A DNA stretch of 62,093 nt from Alphaproteobacteria bacterium (GTDB taxonomy: Bacteria > Pseudomonadota > Alphaproteobacteria > Rhizobiales > Aestuariivirgaceae): NCBI GenBank assembly GCA_024640405.1, contig JAHEFB010000024.1, positions 2,088 through 64,180 of the forward strand, written 5' to 3'. Position numbers and translations under genes: made by a program. Positions 54,461 through 62,093 of the stretch are shown in pieces. Below the pieces are notes generated by a model that ran no database searches, was not told the origin of the DNA, and saw only the letters and a program-made list of their open reading frames with translations. The number at the start of each line of letters is the position of its first letter. The stretch's first letter is position 1.

Positions 54461-54790
54461 TCAAGCTCCGATGACCGGTTCGACGTAGACCCTGATCTTG
54501 CCGCCGCACGCCAAACCGACTTCCCAGGCAGTCTCGTCAGCGACTCCGAACGCCAGTACCCTGCCTTCACCTGTTTCAATGGCGTCCTGTGCCTCGGTAA
54601 CGACGGCTCCTTCCACGCATCCACCCGAAACCGAGCCTTCGAAGTTCCCGTCTGCATCGATGACCAATTGTGAGCCAACCGGTTGTGGTGCAGATCCCCA
54701 GGTTTCAATCACTGTCGCCAGTGCCACCTTGCGTCCGCCGCGCACCCAGTCTTGCGCTATTGCCAAAAGGTTTGCATCACTGTTGTTCAT
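54461..54790 (-). CDS. XdhC/CoxI N-terminal domain protein
   Basis: A 109-residue protein with the XdhC_CoxI signature: VALATVIETWGSAPQPVGSQLVID and FEGSVSGGCVEGAVVTEA, then GLACGGKIRVYVEPV. Together with the next gene it makes up the two halves of XdhC that are a single chain in xanthine dehydrogenase operons, so here XdhC is split. It overlaps the CoxE stop by 4 bases. Confidence 0.85.
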   Translation of the reverse strand: MNNSDANLLAIAQDWVRGGRKVALATVIETWGSAPQPVGSQLVIDADGNFEGSVSGGCVEGAVVTEAQDAIETGEGRVLAFGVADETAWEVGLACGGKIRVYVEPVIGA

Positions 54791-56052
54791 GGTGTTGCCT
54801 CTTCCGGTTGCCGCAGGTCACCTGACTTCAGCCAGCGCCTGGGGTCGTGGGTTTCGTTTCGCGAACCTGACAGAACCTCGGCCAGGTCAACAAGTGTCTT
54901 CAGCGAATGGCAGGGCCGGAACTCATTCACATAGGGCATGATTGCCCTGATGCCACCGGCTCGGGCTTCGAAGCCACCATAACGCAATAGCGGGTTAAGC
55001 CACACTATCCGCCTGGCGGAACGGGCCAGCCGCGCCATCTCCGTTTCAAGCACATCAACATCATCACGATCCAGACCATCCGTCATCATCAATACGTGAG
55101 CCCCTTGCGCCAGCACCCGCCGTGCCCATTTCAAATTGAACTCGCGCAGAGTGTAGCCAATACGGGTGCCACCGGACCAGTCGTCTACGTGAGAACCGAC
55201 GAGCTCCATTGCCTCGTCCACATCCCGGCGCTTGAGCTCCCTGGTTATATTGGTCAGCCGGGTTCCAAATACAAACACCTGAACCCTTGAACGGTCATTT
55301 GTCAGCGCATGCAGGAAGTGCAGGAATATGCGGGAGTAGTTGGCCATGGAACCCGAGATATCCAGCAGCACAACCAGCGGTGGTTCCCGGGTTTGCCGAG
55401 CCTTGTGGGCGAGTGATGTCATGTTTCCCCCGGCCCTCAAAGACCGGCGAATTGTGGCGCGCATATCAACCAGGCCCTGTGGTGAGGATTTGAAGCGGCG
55501 CATTTTCACTTCCAGCCGGTTGATACGCATCCGGGCAATGGCGGCACGGGCAATTCGTTCCTCGTCCGCGCTCATCTGCTCAAAGTCCTTGTTGCGGAGC
55601 ACCTCACGTGTTGAGGACGTGAATTCGCCTTCAAGCTCAACTTCATCGGATGGACGTTCACGCCGGGATTGCGCATCGTCCTGGTTGAACATGGCTTCCG
55701 CCAGTCGCTTCCGGCCGGCTTTCTTCTTTGCCGGCGCAGTTTCAACACGTACCTGCTGAAACAGCAACTGCATCAGTTGTTCGACCATTTGAGGCTTGCG
55801 CCAGAAAACTTCAAATGCGTGATCAAACAGCGTTGTGTGTTCATGCCGCTTCACAAAAATCGAATGCATGATCCAGTAGAAATCCGTCTTGGTTGCCATG
55901 CCGCCGCCGCGTACCGCATCAATCGCATCCAGCACCGCTCCCGGCCCGACCGGCAAGCCTGTGTCCCGCAACACCCGCGCAAAGTGCATGATGTTGTCCG
56001 GCAGATGGCCTGTGGGTGCCGGCTTGTTTGAACTGGCAGGTGTTGGCTGCAT
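54787..56052 (-). CDS. coxE: VWA domain protein CoxE-like
   Basis: A 421-residue protein: N-terminal LPDNIMHFARVLRDTGLPVGPGAVLDAIDAV, an acidic/basic linker, and a C-terminal von Willebrand A domain with MIDAS motif VVLLDISGSMANYSR (DxSxS) and LMMTDGLDRDD. CoxE works with the CoxD ATPase in maturation of the Mo-Cu or Mo site of CoxL-type enzymes. ATG 56052 is the probable start (MQPTPASSNKP); an in-frame extension to 56148 overlaps coxD. Confidence 0.86.
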   Translation of the reverse strand: MQPTPASSNKPAPTGHLPDNIMHFARVLRDTGLPVGPGAVLDAIDAVRGGGMATKTDFYWIMHSIFVKRHEHTTLFDHAFEVFWRKPQMVEQLMQLLFQQVRVETAPAKKKAGRKRLAEAMFNQDDAQSRRERPSDEVELEGEFTSSTREVLRNKDFEQMSADEERIARAAIARMRINRLEVKMRRFKSSPQGLVDMRATIRRSLRAGGNMTSLAHKARQTREPPLVVLLDISGSMANYSRIFLHFLHALTNDRSRVQVFVFGTRLTNITRELKRRDVDEAMELVGSHVDDWSGGTRIGYTLREFNLKWARRVLAQGAHVLMMTDGLDRDDVDVLETEMARLARSARRIVWLNPLLRYGGFEARAGGIRAIMPYVNEFRPCHSLKTLVDLAEVLSGSRNETHDPRRWLKSGDLRQPEEATP

Positions 56053-56062
56053 GACATCAGCC

Positions 56063-56986
56063 CTATCCGGCCGCCCGCAAGCGAATATCCGACTGGATTT
56101 GCTCGACCAGCCGCTTGGCTTCGGAGCCTTCCATCCGGGCAATGTCATCCTGATACTTCAGCAACACGCCGAGCGTGTCGTTCACGGTGGCGGGGTCAAG
56201 GGCAATGGCATTCAATTCATTGAGTGCCGATACCCAGTCAAGGGTTTCCGCAACGCCGGGTGACTTGAACAGGTCCTGCCCGCGCAAAGCCTGAATGAAG
56301 CCGACTACTTCTTCGGCCAGTTCATCACCTACGCCGGGTTTGCGGGCCTTGATAATGTTCAGCTCCCGTTCGGCCGACGGATACCCAACCCAGTGATACA
56401 GGCACCGCCGCTTCAAGGCGTCATGCACCTCGCGGGTCCGGTTGGACGTAATGATGACGATTGGCGGTTGTGCCGCCTTGACGGTACCAATTTCCGGGAT
56501 GGTAATTTGATAGTCTGACAGCACTTCCAGCAGAAACGCTTCAAACGCCTCGTCTGTCCGGTCAAGTTCGTCGATCAACAACACCGGCGGGCCGCCGGCA
56601 TGCGGCTCAAGCGCCTGCAATAACGGGCGCTTGATCAGGAACCGGTCGGAAAAAATATCCGACTGCAGCCTGTCCCGGTCATCGACACCTTCTGCTTCGG
56701 CCATGCGGATCTCGATCATCTGAGCCGAGTAATTCCACTCATAAACCGCAGCGGCAAGGTCAAGCCCTTCATAACACTGCAGCCGGATAATATCCCTGCC
56801 AAGGACTGTGCTGAGCACCTTGGCAATTTCGGTTTTACCGACACCGGCCTCACCTTCCAGAAACAGCGGCCGGCCCATTTTCAGGGCCAGATAGACAACT
56901 GTCGACAACGGCCGGTCCGCCAGGTAGCCATCGCTAGATAACAGGTCCTGAGTTGCATCGATGGATGCGGGTAATGATTGGGGCAT
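56063..56986 (-). CDS. coxD: MoxR-type AAA+ ATPase CoxD-like
   Basis: A 307-residue AAA+ protein: Walker A GEAGVGKTEIAK (LEGEAGVGKTEIAKVLST), Walker B VLLIDELDRTDE, sensor 1 IITSNRTREV, and the MoxR-type YHWVGYPS segment. The MoxR/VWA pair is known to remodel the CoxL active site. It starts 87 bases downstream of coxM's stop and ends 10 bases before the CoxE start. Confidence 0.88.
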   Translation of the reverse strand: MPQSLPASIDATQDLLSSDGYLADRPLSTVVYLALKMGRPLFLEGEAGVGKTEIAKVLSTVLGRDIIRLQCYEGLDLAAAVYEWNYSAQMIEIRMAEAEGVDDRDRLQSDIFSDRFLIKRPLLQALEPHAGGPPVLLIDELDRTDEAFEAFLLEVLSDYQITIPEIGTVKAAQPPIVIITSNRTREVHDALKRRCLYHWVGYPSAERELNIIKARKPGVGDELAEEVVGFIQALRGQDLFKSPGVAETLDWVSALNELNAIALDPATVNDTLGVLLKYQDDIARMEGSEAKRLVEQIQSDIRLRAAG

Positions 56987-57073
56987 GCACTCGCTCAGTT
57001 TGTGTTGTCATTTAATAAAACAGCCCGCGAGTGCAATACTCGCGGACCGGCAATATTCAATCGAATGGCCCGG

Positions 57074-57868
57074 CTACTTTGCAGCGCCAACAGCCCGCTT
57101 TGCCATCACGCCCACCAGGTGAGCGCGATACTCGGCAGAGGCATGTATGTCCGCGTTCATGTCGTCAGCCTTGATTTTGAGGCCCGCAATTGCGCCGGCT
57201 GAAAAATCGGCCGACAGCGCTTTTTCCATGGCTTTTTCCCGGTAGGCAGATCCCTTGGCACCAGTCACTCCGACCCGCACACCCTTGTTGCCAAAATCAG
57301 CCACGAACACGCCAACCATGGCATATCGCGACGCCGGGTTTGGCATTTTCGAGTAGGCAGACTTTGCAGGAATATCGAACGAAACCTGCTTGATGATCTC
57401 ATTCGCCCTGAGCGCTGTTTCAAACAACCCCTTGAAGAACTTGTCTGCTTCGATGGTTCGGCTATCGGTAACCACCTTGGCGTTCAGAGCCAGCAGGGCA
57501 GCAGGATAATCTGCCGCCGGATCGGCATTGGCAACCGATCCACCAAGCGTCCCCCTGTGACGCACGTGCGGGTCACCAATCATTCCAGCCAGTGCGGCAA
57601 GTGCCGGCACGGCCTTTTTCAGGTCCGAATTGGAAGCAACTTCCGCATGTGTGGTACCTGCCTTGATCGTCACCTTGGTCTTGGAAACGCTGACACCGAA
57701 ATTACCAAGGCCAGACAGATCAATCACATCTGTCGGTGATGCCAGGCGCTGCTTCATGGTCGGAATGAGCGTCATGCCCCCCGACATCAGCTTGCCTTCC
57801 TTCTTCGACTTGATAAGCTTGACAGCATCCGCCAACTTCTTGGGACGGTGATATTCGAATTCATACAT
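57074..57868 (-). CDS. coxM: FAD-binding medium subunit (CoxM-like)
   Basis: A 264-residue flavoprotein of the CO dehydrogenase/xanthine dehydrogenase type: MYEFEYHRPKKLADAVKLI, FAD pyrophosphate-binding LMSGGMTLIPTM and TLGGSVANADPAADYPAALLAL, then a C-terminal domain. It passes electrons from the Fe-S subunit to the acceptor. It follows coxL by 23 bases, part of the S-L-M order of form II operons. Confidence 0.9.
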   Translation of the reverse strand: MYEFEYHRPKKLADAVKLIKSKKEGKLMSGGMTLIPTMKQRLASPTDVIDLSGLGNFGVSVSKTKVTIKAGTTHAEVASNSDLKKAVPALAALAGMIGDPHVRHRGTLGGSVANADPAADYPAALLALNAKVVTDSRTIEADKFFKGLFETALRANEIIKQVSFDIPAKSAYSKMPNPASRYAMVGVFVADFGNKGVRVGVTGAKGSAYREKAMEKALSADFSAGAIAGLKIKADDMNADIHASAEYRAHLVGVMAKRAVGAAK

Positions 57869-57891
57869 TGGTTTTCTCCTGTCCCTTTGGT

Positions 57892-60255
57892 TTATTCGGC
57901 TGCTTCACGCAGATGTGCCATGGCGTTCCAGACGTTCTGCGGCGAAGCCGGCATCGGAACATCTTTCACACCCAGCGCACTGGTAAGGGCATTCATCACA
58001 GCCGCAGGGGCTGCAATAGCCCCTGCTTCACCGCAGCCCTTGATACCCAACGGGTTTGACGGGCACTCGGTCTTGGTGAAATCGAGCCGGAATGACGGAA
58101 GGTTGTCCGCCCGCGGCATGCAGTAGTCCATGTAGGACCCTGTCAGAAGCTGCCCGCCCTCGTCATAAACGACTGCTTCGGTGAGCGCCTGACCGACGCC
58201 TTGCGCGATACCGCCGTGCACCTGGCCTTCCACAATCATCGGATTGATGATGTTCCCGAAATCGTCCACGGCGACCCAGTCGACAATCTCTGTCACACCG
58301 GTATCGGCATCGACTTCCAGCTCGCAAATATGACAGCCTGCCGGGAATGTGAAGTTGGTCGGATCATGGAAGGCGCCTTCCTTGAGGCCTGGTTCAATCT
58401 CAGAGGTCGGGAACTTGTGCGCTACGTAAGCCGACAAGGCCACTTCTCCGAAGGCCATCTTCTTGTCGGTACCCTTGACCGAGAAGCTGCCATCCTTGAA
58501 CTCGACATCACTTTCAGAAGCTTCCATGACATGAGCTGCCACTTTTTTTGCCTTGGCCTCGATCTTGTCGAGGGCCTTGGAAATGGCCGTCATGCCAACC
58601 GCGCCTGACCGTGAGCCGTAAGTCCCCATGCCGAACTGAACCTTGTCGGTATCGCCGTGAACAATGGCGACCTGGTCTGCCGGAATCCCCAGTCTGTCAG
58701 AAACCAGCTGGGCAAAGGTTGTCTCATGACCCTGACCGTGACTGTGCGAGCCGGTGAGGATTTCAACGGTACCAACAGGGTTCACGCGAACCTCCGCCGA
58801 CTCCCACAATCCGACGCCGGCGCCCAGTGAGCCAACAGCAGCTGATGGCGCAATCCCGCAGGCTTCAATGTAATTCGAGAACCCGATACCGCGCAGTTTG
58901 CCTTTGCGGGCTGCGGCGCTTTTGCGTTTTTCAAAGCCCGCATAGTCAATCATCTCCATCGCTTTCTTCTGCGATGCGCTGTAGTCGCCTGCGTCATAAC
59001 ACATGATGACCGGGGTCTGATGCGGGAATGAATTGATGAAGTTTCTGGCCCTCAGTTCAGCCGGGTCCATATTCAATTCGCGAGCCGCTGTTTCCATCAG
59101 CCTTTCCACGACATATGTCGCTTCCGGCCTGCCGGCGCCACGATAGGCGTCCACCGGCGAGGTGTTAGTATAAACCGCATCAACTTCCGCATAAATGTTG
59201 GGAATGTTGTACTGGCCTGACAAGAGCGTGGCATAAAGATAAGTGGGAACCGACGAAGCAAACGTCGACAGATAAGCTCCCATATTGGCGATCGTCTTGG
59301 CGCGAAGTCCAAGAATTTTGCCATTGGCATCGGTCGCCAGTTCCGCCCTGGTCACATGATCGCGGCCATTGGCATCCGTCAAAAATGCTTCCGACCTGTC
59401 AGCCACCCACTTGACCGGCACGCCACCTGCGCGCCGTGAGGCCCAAAGGCATACAACCTCTTCTGCATAGATGAAAATCTTGGAACCAAATCCACCGCCC
59501 ACATCCGGCGCAATCACCCGTAGCTTGTGCTCGGGGGCCAGACCAACAAATGCCGAAATAACCAGTCTCGCAACGTGCGGGTTCTGGCTGGTTGTATAGA
59601 GAGTGTAGTGATCCTCTCCGGCATCGTATGAACCGATGGCAGCACGAGGCTCCATGGCATTTGGCGCCAGCCGGTTATTGACAAGATCAAGAGTGGTTAC
59701 ATGTGCAGCACTGCTGAAGGCAGCGTCGGTGGCAGCCTTGTCGCCAAGTTCCCATTCAAAAACCGTGTTCCTGGATGCCACATCATGAACCTGGGGCGCG
59801 CCGCGCTTTTGCGACGCGACCGGGTCCACATTGGCGTCAAGCACCTTGTAGGTCACATTGATCAACTCGGCTGCAGCTTTTGCCTGTGCGCTGGTATGCG
59901 CCACGACAACGGCGACCTGATCACCCACATGGCGCACCTTGCCCTGCGCCAGTACCGGATGCGGACCGGCCTTCATTGGTGAGCCGTCCTTGGAATGGAT
60001 CATCCAGCCGCAGATCACACCGCCAATATTGTCGGCAGCTGCATCCTCACCCGTCAGCACGCACAGCACACCAGGCGCCTTTTCAGCCTTCCTGGTATCA
60101 ATTTTCTTGATTTCCGCATGCGCGTGGGGCGAGCGCAGAAAATAGCCTACTGCCTGTCCCGGCAGGTTGATGTCGTCGGTATACCGACCCTTGCCGGTAA
60201 TGAAGCGGTGATCTTCCTTGCGCTGCATGCGCGCGCCAATACCTGTATCACTCAT
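57892..60255 (-). CDS. coxL: Molybdenum hydroxylase large subunit, form II CoxL-like
   Basis: A 787-residue Mo-enzyme subunit. The active-site loop reads AYRGAGR (A370-R376), diagnostic of form II (form I CO dehydrogenase has AYxCSFR with a Cu-binding Cys). Also present are GGGFGSKIF, LTGSHSHGQGHETTFAQL (Gln/Gly-rich cofactor loop) and the catalytic Glu in KGCGEAGAIAAP near residue 742. The substrate of form II enzymes is uncertain; the missing Cys argues against efficient CO oxidation. It starts 74 bases after coxS. Confidence 0.9.
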   Translation of the reverse strand: MSDTGIGARMQRKEDHRFITGKGRYTDDINLPGQAVGYFLRSPHAHAEIKKIDTRKAEKAPGVLCVLTGEDAAADNIGGVICGWMIHSKDGSPMKAGPHPVLAQGKVRHVGDQVAVVVAHTSAQAKAAAELINVTYKVLDANVDPVASQKRGAPQVHDVASRNTVFEWELGDKAATDAAFSSAAHVTTLDLVNNRLAPNAMEPRAAIGSYDAGEDHYTLYTTSQNPHVARLVISAFVGLAPEHKLRVIAPDVGGGFGSKIFIYAEEVVCLWASRRAGGVPVKWVADRSEAFLTDANGRDHVTRAELATDANGKILGLRAKTIANMGAYLSTFASSVPTYLYATLLSGQYNIPNIYAEVDAVYTNTSPVDAYRGAGRPEATYVVERLMETAARELNMDPAELRARNFINSFPHQTPVIMCYDAGDYSASQKKAMEMIDYAGFEKRKSAAARKGKLRGIGFSNYIEACGIAPSAAVGSLGAGVGLWESAEVRVNPVGTVEILTGSHSHGQGHETTFAQLVSDRLGIPADQVAIVHGDTDKVQFGMGTYGSRSGAVGMTAISKALDKIEAKAKKVAAHVMEASESDVEFKDGSFSVKGTDKKMAFGEVALSAYVAHKFPTSEIEPGLKEGAFHDPTNFTFPAGCHICELEVDADTGVTEIVDWVAVDDFGNIINPMIVEGQVHGGIAQGVGQALTEAVVYDEGGQLLTGSYMDYCMPRADNLPSFRLDFTKTECPSNPLGIKGCGEAGAIAAPAAVMNALTSALGVKDVPMPASPQNVWNAMAHLREAAE

Positions 60256-60302
60256 TTGATTGTGTTTCCTTGTGAAATCTTCAAGTAGTCCAACCCGGTC
60301 CG

Positions 60303-60317
60303 CGCCCCGATGGGGCG
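60303..60317. other. GC-rich hairpin between coxS and coxL
   Basis: CGCCCC-GAT-GGGGCG is a 6-bp perfect stem in the 73-base coxS/coxL gap. It could affect mRNA stability or subunit stoichiometry. No T run follows. Confidence 0.35.
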
Positions 60318-60328
60318 GCCGGAGCCCA

Positions 60329-60793
60329 TCACATTTTTGCAGCGCCTGCCTGTATGGCCTTGACGATGTTGTGATAGCCGGTACAGCGGCAGATGTTGCC
60401 TTCCAGCTCCTCGCGGATGGTCTCTTCCTTGAGTTTTTTGCCCTTGCGCTTCACAATGTCGATACCCGCCATGATCATGCCGGGTGTACAGAAGCCGCAT
60501 TGCAGGCCGTGATGCTCGCGGAAGGCTTCCTGCATGGGGTGCAGTTTGCCGTTCTGGGCAAGGCCCTCAATCGTATCGACGCTTGCACCGTCGCAAGCCA
60601 CTGCCAGAGCCGTACATGACTTGATGGCCTTGCCATCAACATGCACCACACAGGCGCCGCACTGGCTGGTGTCGCACCCCACATGGGTCCCCGTTTTTCC
60701 TAGATTGTTGCGAATGAACTCAACAAGAAGTGTGCGACCTTCTACTTCGCCGCATACTTTTTCGCCGTTCACCGTCATTGAAATTGCCGGCAT
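60329..60793 (-). CDS. coxS: Small [2Fe-2S] subunit (CoxS-like)
   Basis: A 154-residue protein with two [2Fe-2S] centres: [21 protein letters not shown] (plant-type ferredoxin cluster) and [12 protein letters not shown] with [13 protein letters not shown] (Mo-proximal cluster). It opens [21 protein letters not shown]. It carries electrons between the Mo centre and FAD and is first in the cox operon. An AGGGAGG tract lies upstream of ATG 60793. Confidence 0.92.
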   Translation of the reverse strand: MPAISMTVNGEKVCGEVEGRTLLVEFIRNNLGKTGTHVGCDTSQCGACVVHVDGKAIKSCTALAVACDGASVDTIEGLAQNGKLHPMQEAFREHHGLQCGFCTPGMIMAGIDIVKRKGKKLKEETIREELEGNICRCTGYHNIVKAIQAGAAKM

Positions 60794-60962
60794 TCAGAAC
60801 CTCCCTTTGTACTCTAGTCATCCGCCGCATTGCACCAGCGGTTTTCGCCGGGCGCCAGCTTGCGTCAAGCAGCAAGCTCAGGTCAAGCAGTACCACTCAT
60901 CCTGTTGGCGCATTTTGGCGTATACTGGACCGACTGACGGAAAATTTCGCGAAAGGCTGGCC

Positions 60963-61385
60963 ATGGTGAAAAATATTGCAGGCTGTCTGGCTGTGCTGTC
61001 GGGCCTGATGGTCAGCCCTCAGGCAGGCCAGGCGCAATCCCCCGAGGATCTGAAATCCGTCATCTCCCGCCAGATTGATGCTTTCCGGAACAACGACGGA
61101 GTGACCGCATTCGGATTTGCATCCTTGAGACTGAGGGCAATATTCCAGTCTCCGGCCCGCTTCATGGAAATAGTCAGGCGCCAGTACGCACCGGTCTACA
61201 GTCCGCAGAGATTCCGCTTCGGCGAGACATCTCTGGAAGTTGCAGGCAGGCCTGTTCAAATAGTTGACATAGTGGATCAGCAGGGACGTCAGTGGCGAGC
61301 TGTCTATGCATTTGTACAACACCCCGATGGCACCTGGCGCATCGCAGGTGTGCAGCTTCAGAAACTGCCCGGCAGCAATGTCTGA
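60963..61385 (+). CDS. DUF4864 domain exported protein
   Basis: A 140-residue protein with a signal peptide (residues about 1-24, GLMVSPQAGQAQ), then SVISRQIDAFRNNDGVTAFGFASLRLRAIFQSPARFMEIVRRQYAPVY and the ending DGTWRIAGVQLQKLPG, typical of DUF4864 (an NTF2-like small exported family of unknown role). AAAGG lies 6 bases before ATG 60963. It diverges from the cox operon across 169 bases. Confidence 0.82.
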   Translation: MVKNIAGCLAVLSGLMVSPQAGQAQSPEDLKSVISRQIDAFRNNDGVTAFGFASLRLRAIFQSPARFMEIVRRQYAPVYSPQRFRFGETSLEVAGRPVQIVDIVDQQGRQWRAVYAFVQHPDGTWRIAGVQLQKLPGSNV

Positions 61386-61492
61386 GGTGGAACTGTTCGC
61401 ATAACCCGACTGCTGCATGCTGCCTGGTCGGTTTAGACTTGCAGCGACGTCTTTGTTGCTTTACCAGTTTTCATCCTTGCGCTGACAGACAG

Positions 61493-61990
61493 ATGCGCGG
61501 CATCAAGGCACTCCGGCAAATCACAAGCGGGATCGTACTGGTCTCAGCTCTCACCGTGTCCAGCGTCGCCAGCGGCATGGATGTATCCCGGCTTGACGTC
61601 AGCATAGGTGCCGGCTGGGCATTTTCCAAAGACACCGTGTTCTCCGACGAGAATTGTGCGTCAATCAGTCCGACGGCCTACTTCGGCTGCGGCGCCGGAT
61701 CCGATGGCAGGCGTTTGGGAGCCTACGGTGATTTCGGGGACACAGCGGTTGTCGACGTGGGGATCGGTTACACGGTCAATGACTGGCTGCACACCGAATT
61801 GCTGCTGGCATATCGGCATGGTGTCACGCTGGACTTCTCACGGCCAGGTAAACCGACCGACAACGCGTTCATTGAGGCCTTTAACGGCAGGTTCAGGGCC
61901 GAGTGGCTGAATGCCCACTGGTTCTTGAGCCTTGCAGATGCACGCGAAAAGATGGAGATTTGGCGTAGATACTACAATCCTGTTTCATAA
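61493..61990 (+). pseudogene. Outer-membrane-protein gene fused to IS3-type transposase remnant
   Basis: The first about 105 residues carry a signal peptide (IVLVSALTVSSVASG) and a beta-barrel-like stretch (DVSIGAGWAFSKDTVF, AVVDVGIGYTVNDWLHTELLL) as in small alphaproteobacterial porin/OmpA-beta proteins. From about residue 106 the sequence becomes that of an IS3-family transposase (GVTLDFSRPGKPTDNAFIEAFNGRFRAEWLN), in the same frame, then stops. The original barrel is therefore truncated; the rest is not seen before the window end. Confidence 0.75.
61808..61980 (+). mobile_element. IS3-family orfB fragment
   Basis: About 170 bases encode the last catalytic part of an IS3/IS51-group transposase: DFSRPGKPTDNAFIEAFNGRF through NAHWFLSLADAREKMEIWRRYYN. 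The final DDE glutamate (NAFIEAFN) is present. Similarity ends at YYN, where the usual RPHSAIG follows. Neither the rest of orfB nor an inverted repeat is visible. Confidence 0.8.
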
Positions 61991-62093
61991 CACCCATCTG
62001 TCTATGCTGTTGATGTAAATAGGTTTTGTTGTTCGGCGCTTTGTCCCGTGGTGTGTTTGCGCCGGTTTTTTGCCCTTGTGGCGATGCTTTTAC

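Noticed and set aside
62002..62093. Minus-strand open frame at the right edge (ends at a TAG at 62002-62004)
   Set aside because: Only 30 codons are visible with no recognisable motif.

Overview
The window looks like chromosomal DNA from an alphaproteobacterium, most likely of the order Hyphomicrobiales (Rhizobiales). This rests on the family mix: DUF2336, DUF3126 next to cysE, a zf-CHCC/NDUFS6-like zinc finger, a BTLCP transglutaminase-like peptidase, PilZ and PAS_5-type proteins, bdhA next to a patatin, and two near-perfect CtrA boxes (TTAA-N7-TTAA). I saw no rRNA, tRNA, CRISPR array or prophage. Coding density is high, with short mixed-strand operons. The assignment is inference from gene content.

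Layout. 0-4 kb: the end of one sulfotransferase, a complete TPR-sulfotransferase coupled to hydroxypyruvate isomerase, and a convergent GT4 glycosyltransferase. 4-10 kb: a diverged CobD/CbiB homologue, NAD kinase preceded by a palindromic-ended repeat, a DUF2336 protein, an MFS transporter, and an atypical receiver protein with a CtrA box upstream. 10-25 kb: MaoC hydratase plus CoA-ester lyase, an orphan ABC binding protein overlapping a ClC channel, MscS, flavin reductase, bdhA-patatin, HAD phosphatase, nitroreductase, a secreted protein, a second copy of the repeat, pirin, a KefB/C-type antiporter, and a frameshifted SDR. 25-45 kb: an Anp1-like glycosyltransferase, thrS, yidD, betC, an IscU-like scaffold, folE, hisI, a CBS protein, rhomboid, PAS and PilZ proteins, a cysteine peptidase, gamma-carbonic anhydrase, cysE-DUF3126, two coupled alpha/beta hydrolases, a zinc-finger protein, and a GNAT-SDR-winged helix run. 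45-52 kb: soxR with a SoxR-type operator facing a frameshifted MFS gene, a class III aminotransferase with a 22-bp palindrome upstream, a CinA-like protein, sfsA, map, radC and a glutathione transferase.

52-61 kb is the most coherent system. It is a minus-strand, nine-gene operon-like run, coxS-coxL-coxM-coxD-coxE-xdhC(N)-xdhC(C)-MPT-binding protein-mocA, encoding a molybdenum hydroxylase with its AAA+/VWA maturation pair and Mo-cofactor handling genes. The large subunit has the AYRGAGR loop of form II (CoxL-like) enzymes, so the substrate is uncertain. The window ends in an outer-membrane-protein gene fused in frame to a fragment of an IS3-family transposase.

Points that most deserve attention are the two-copy inverted-end repeat family (one copy lies 6 bp from the nadK start), the degenerate CobD, the CtrA-box/pseudo-receiver pair, the SoxR box in front of a broken transporter gene, two single-base frameshifts that could be decay or sequence error, and the porin-transposase chimera. 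No wholly new multi-gene system could be demonstrated from the sequence alone.
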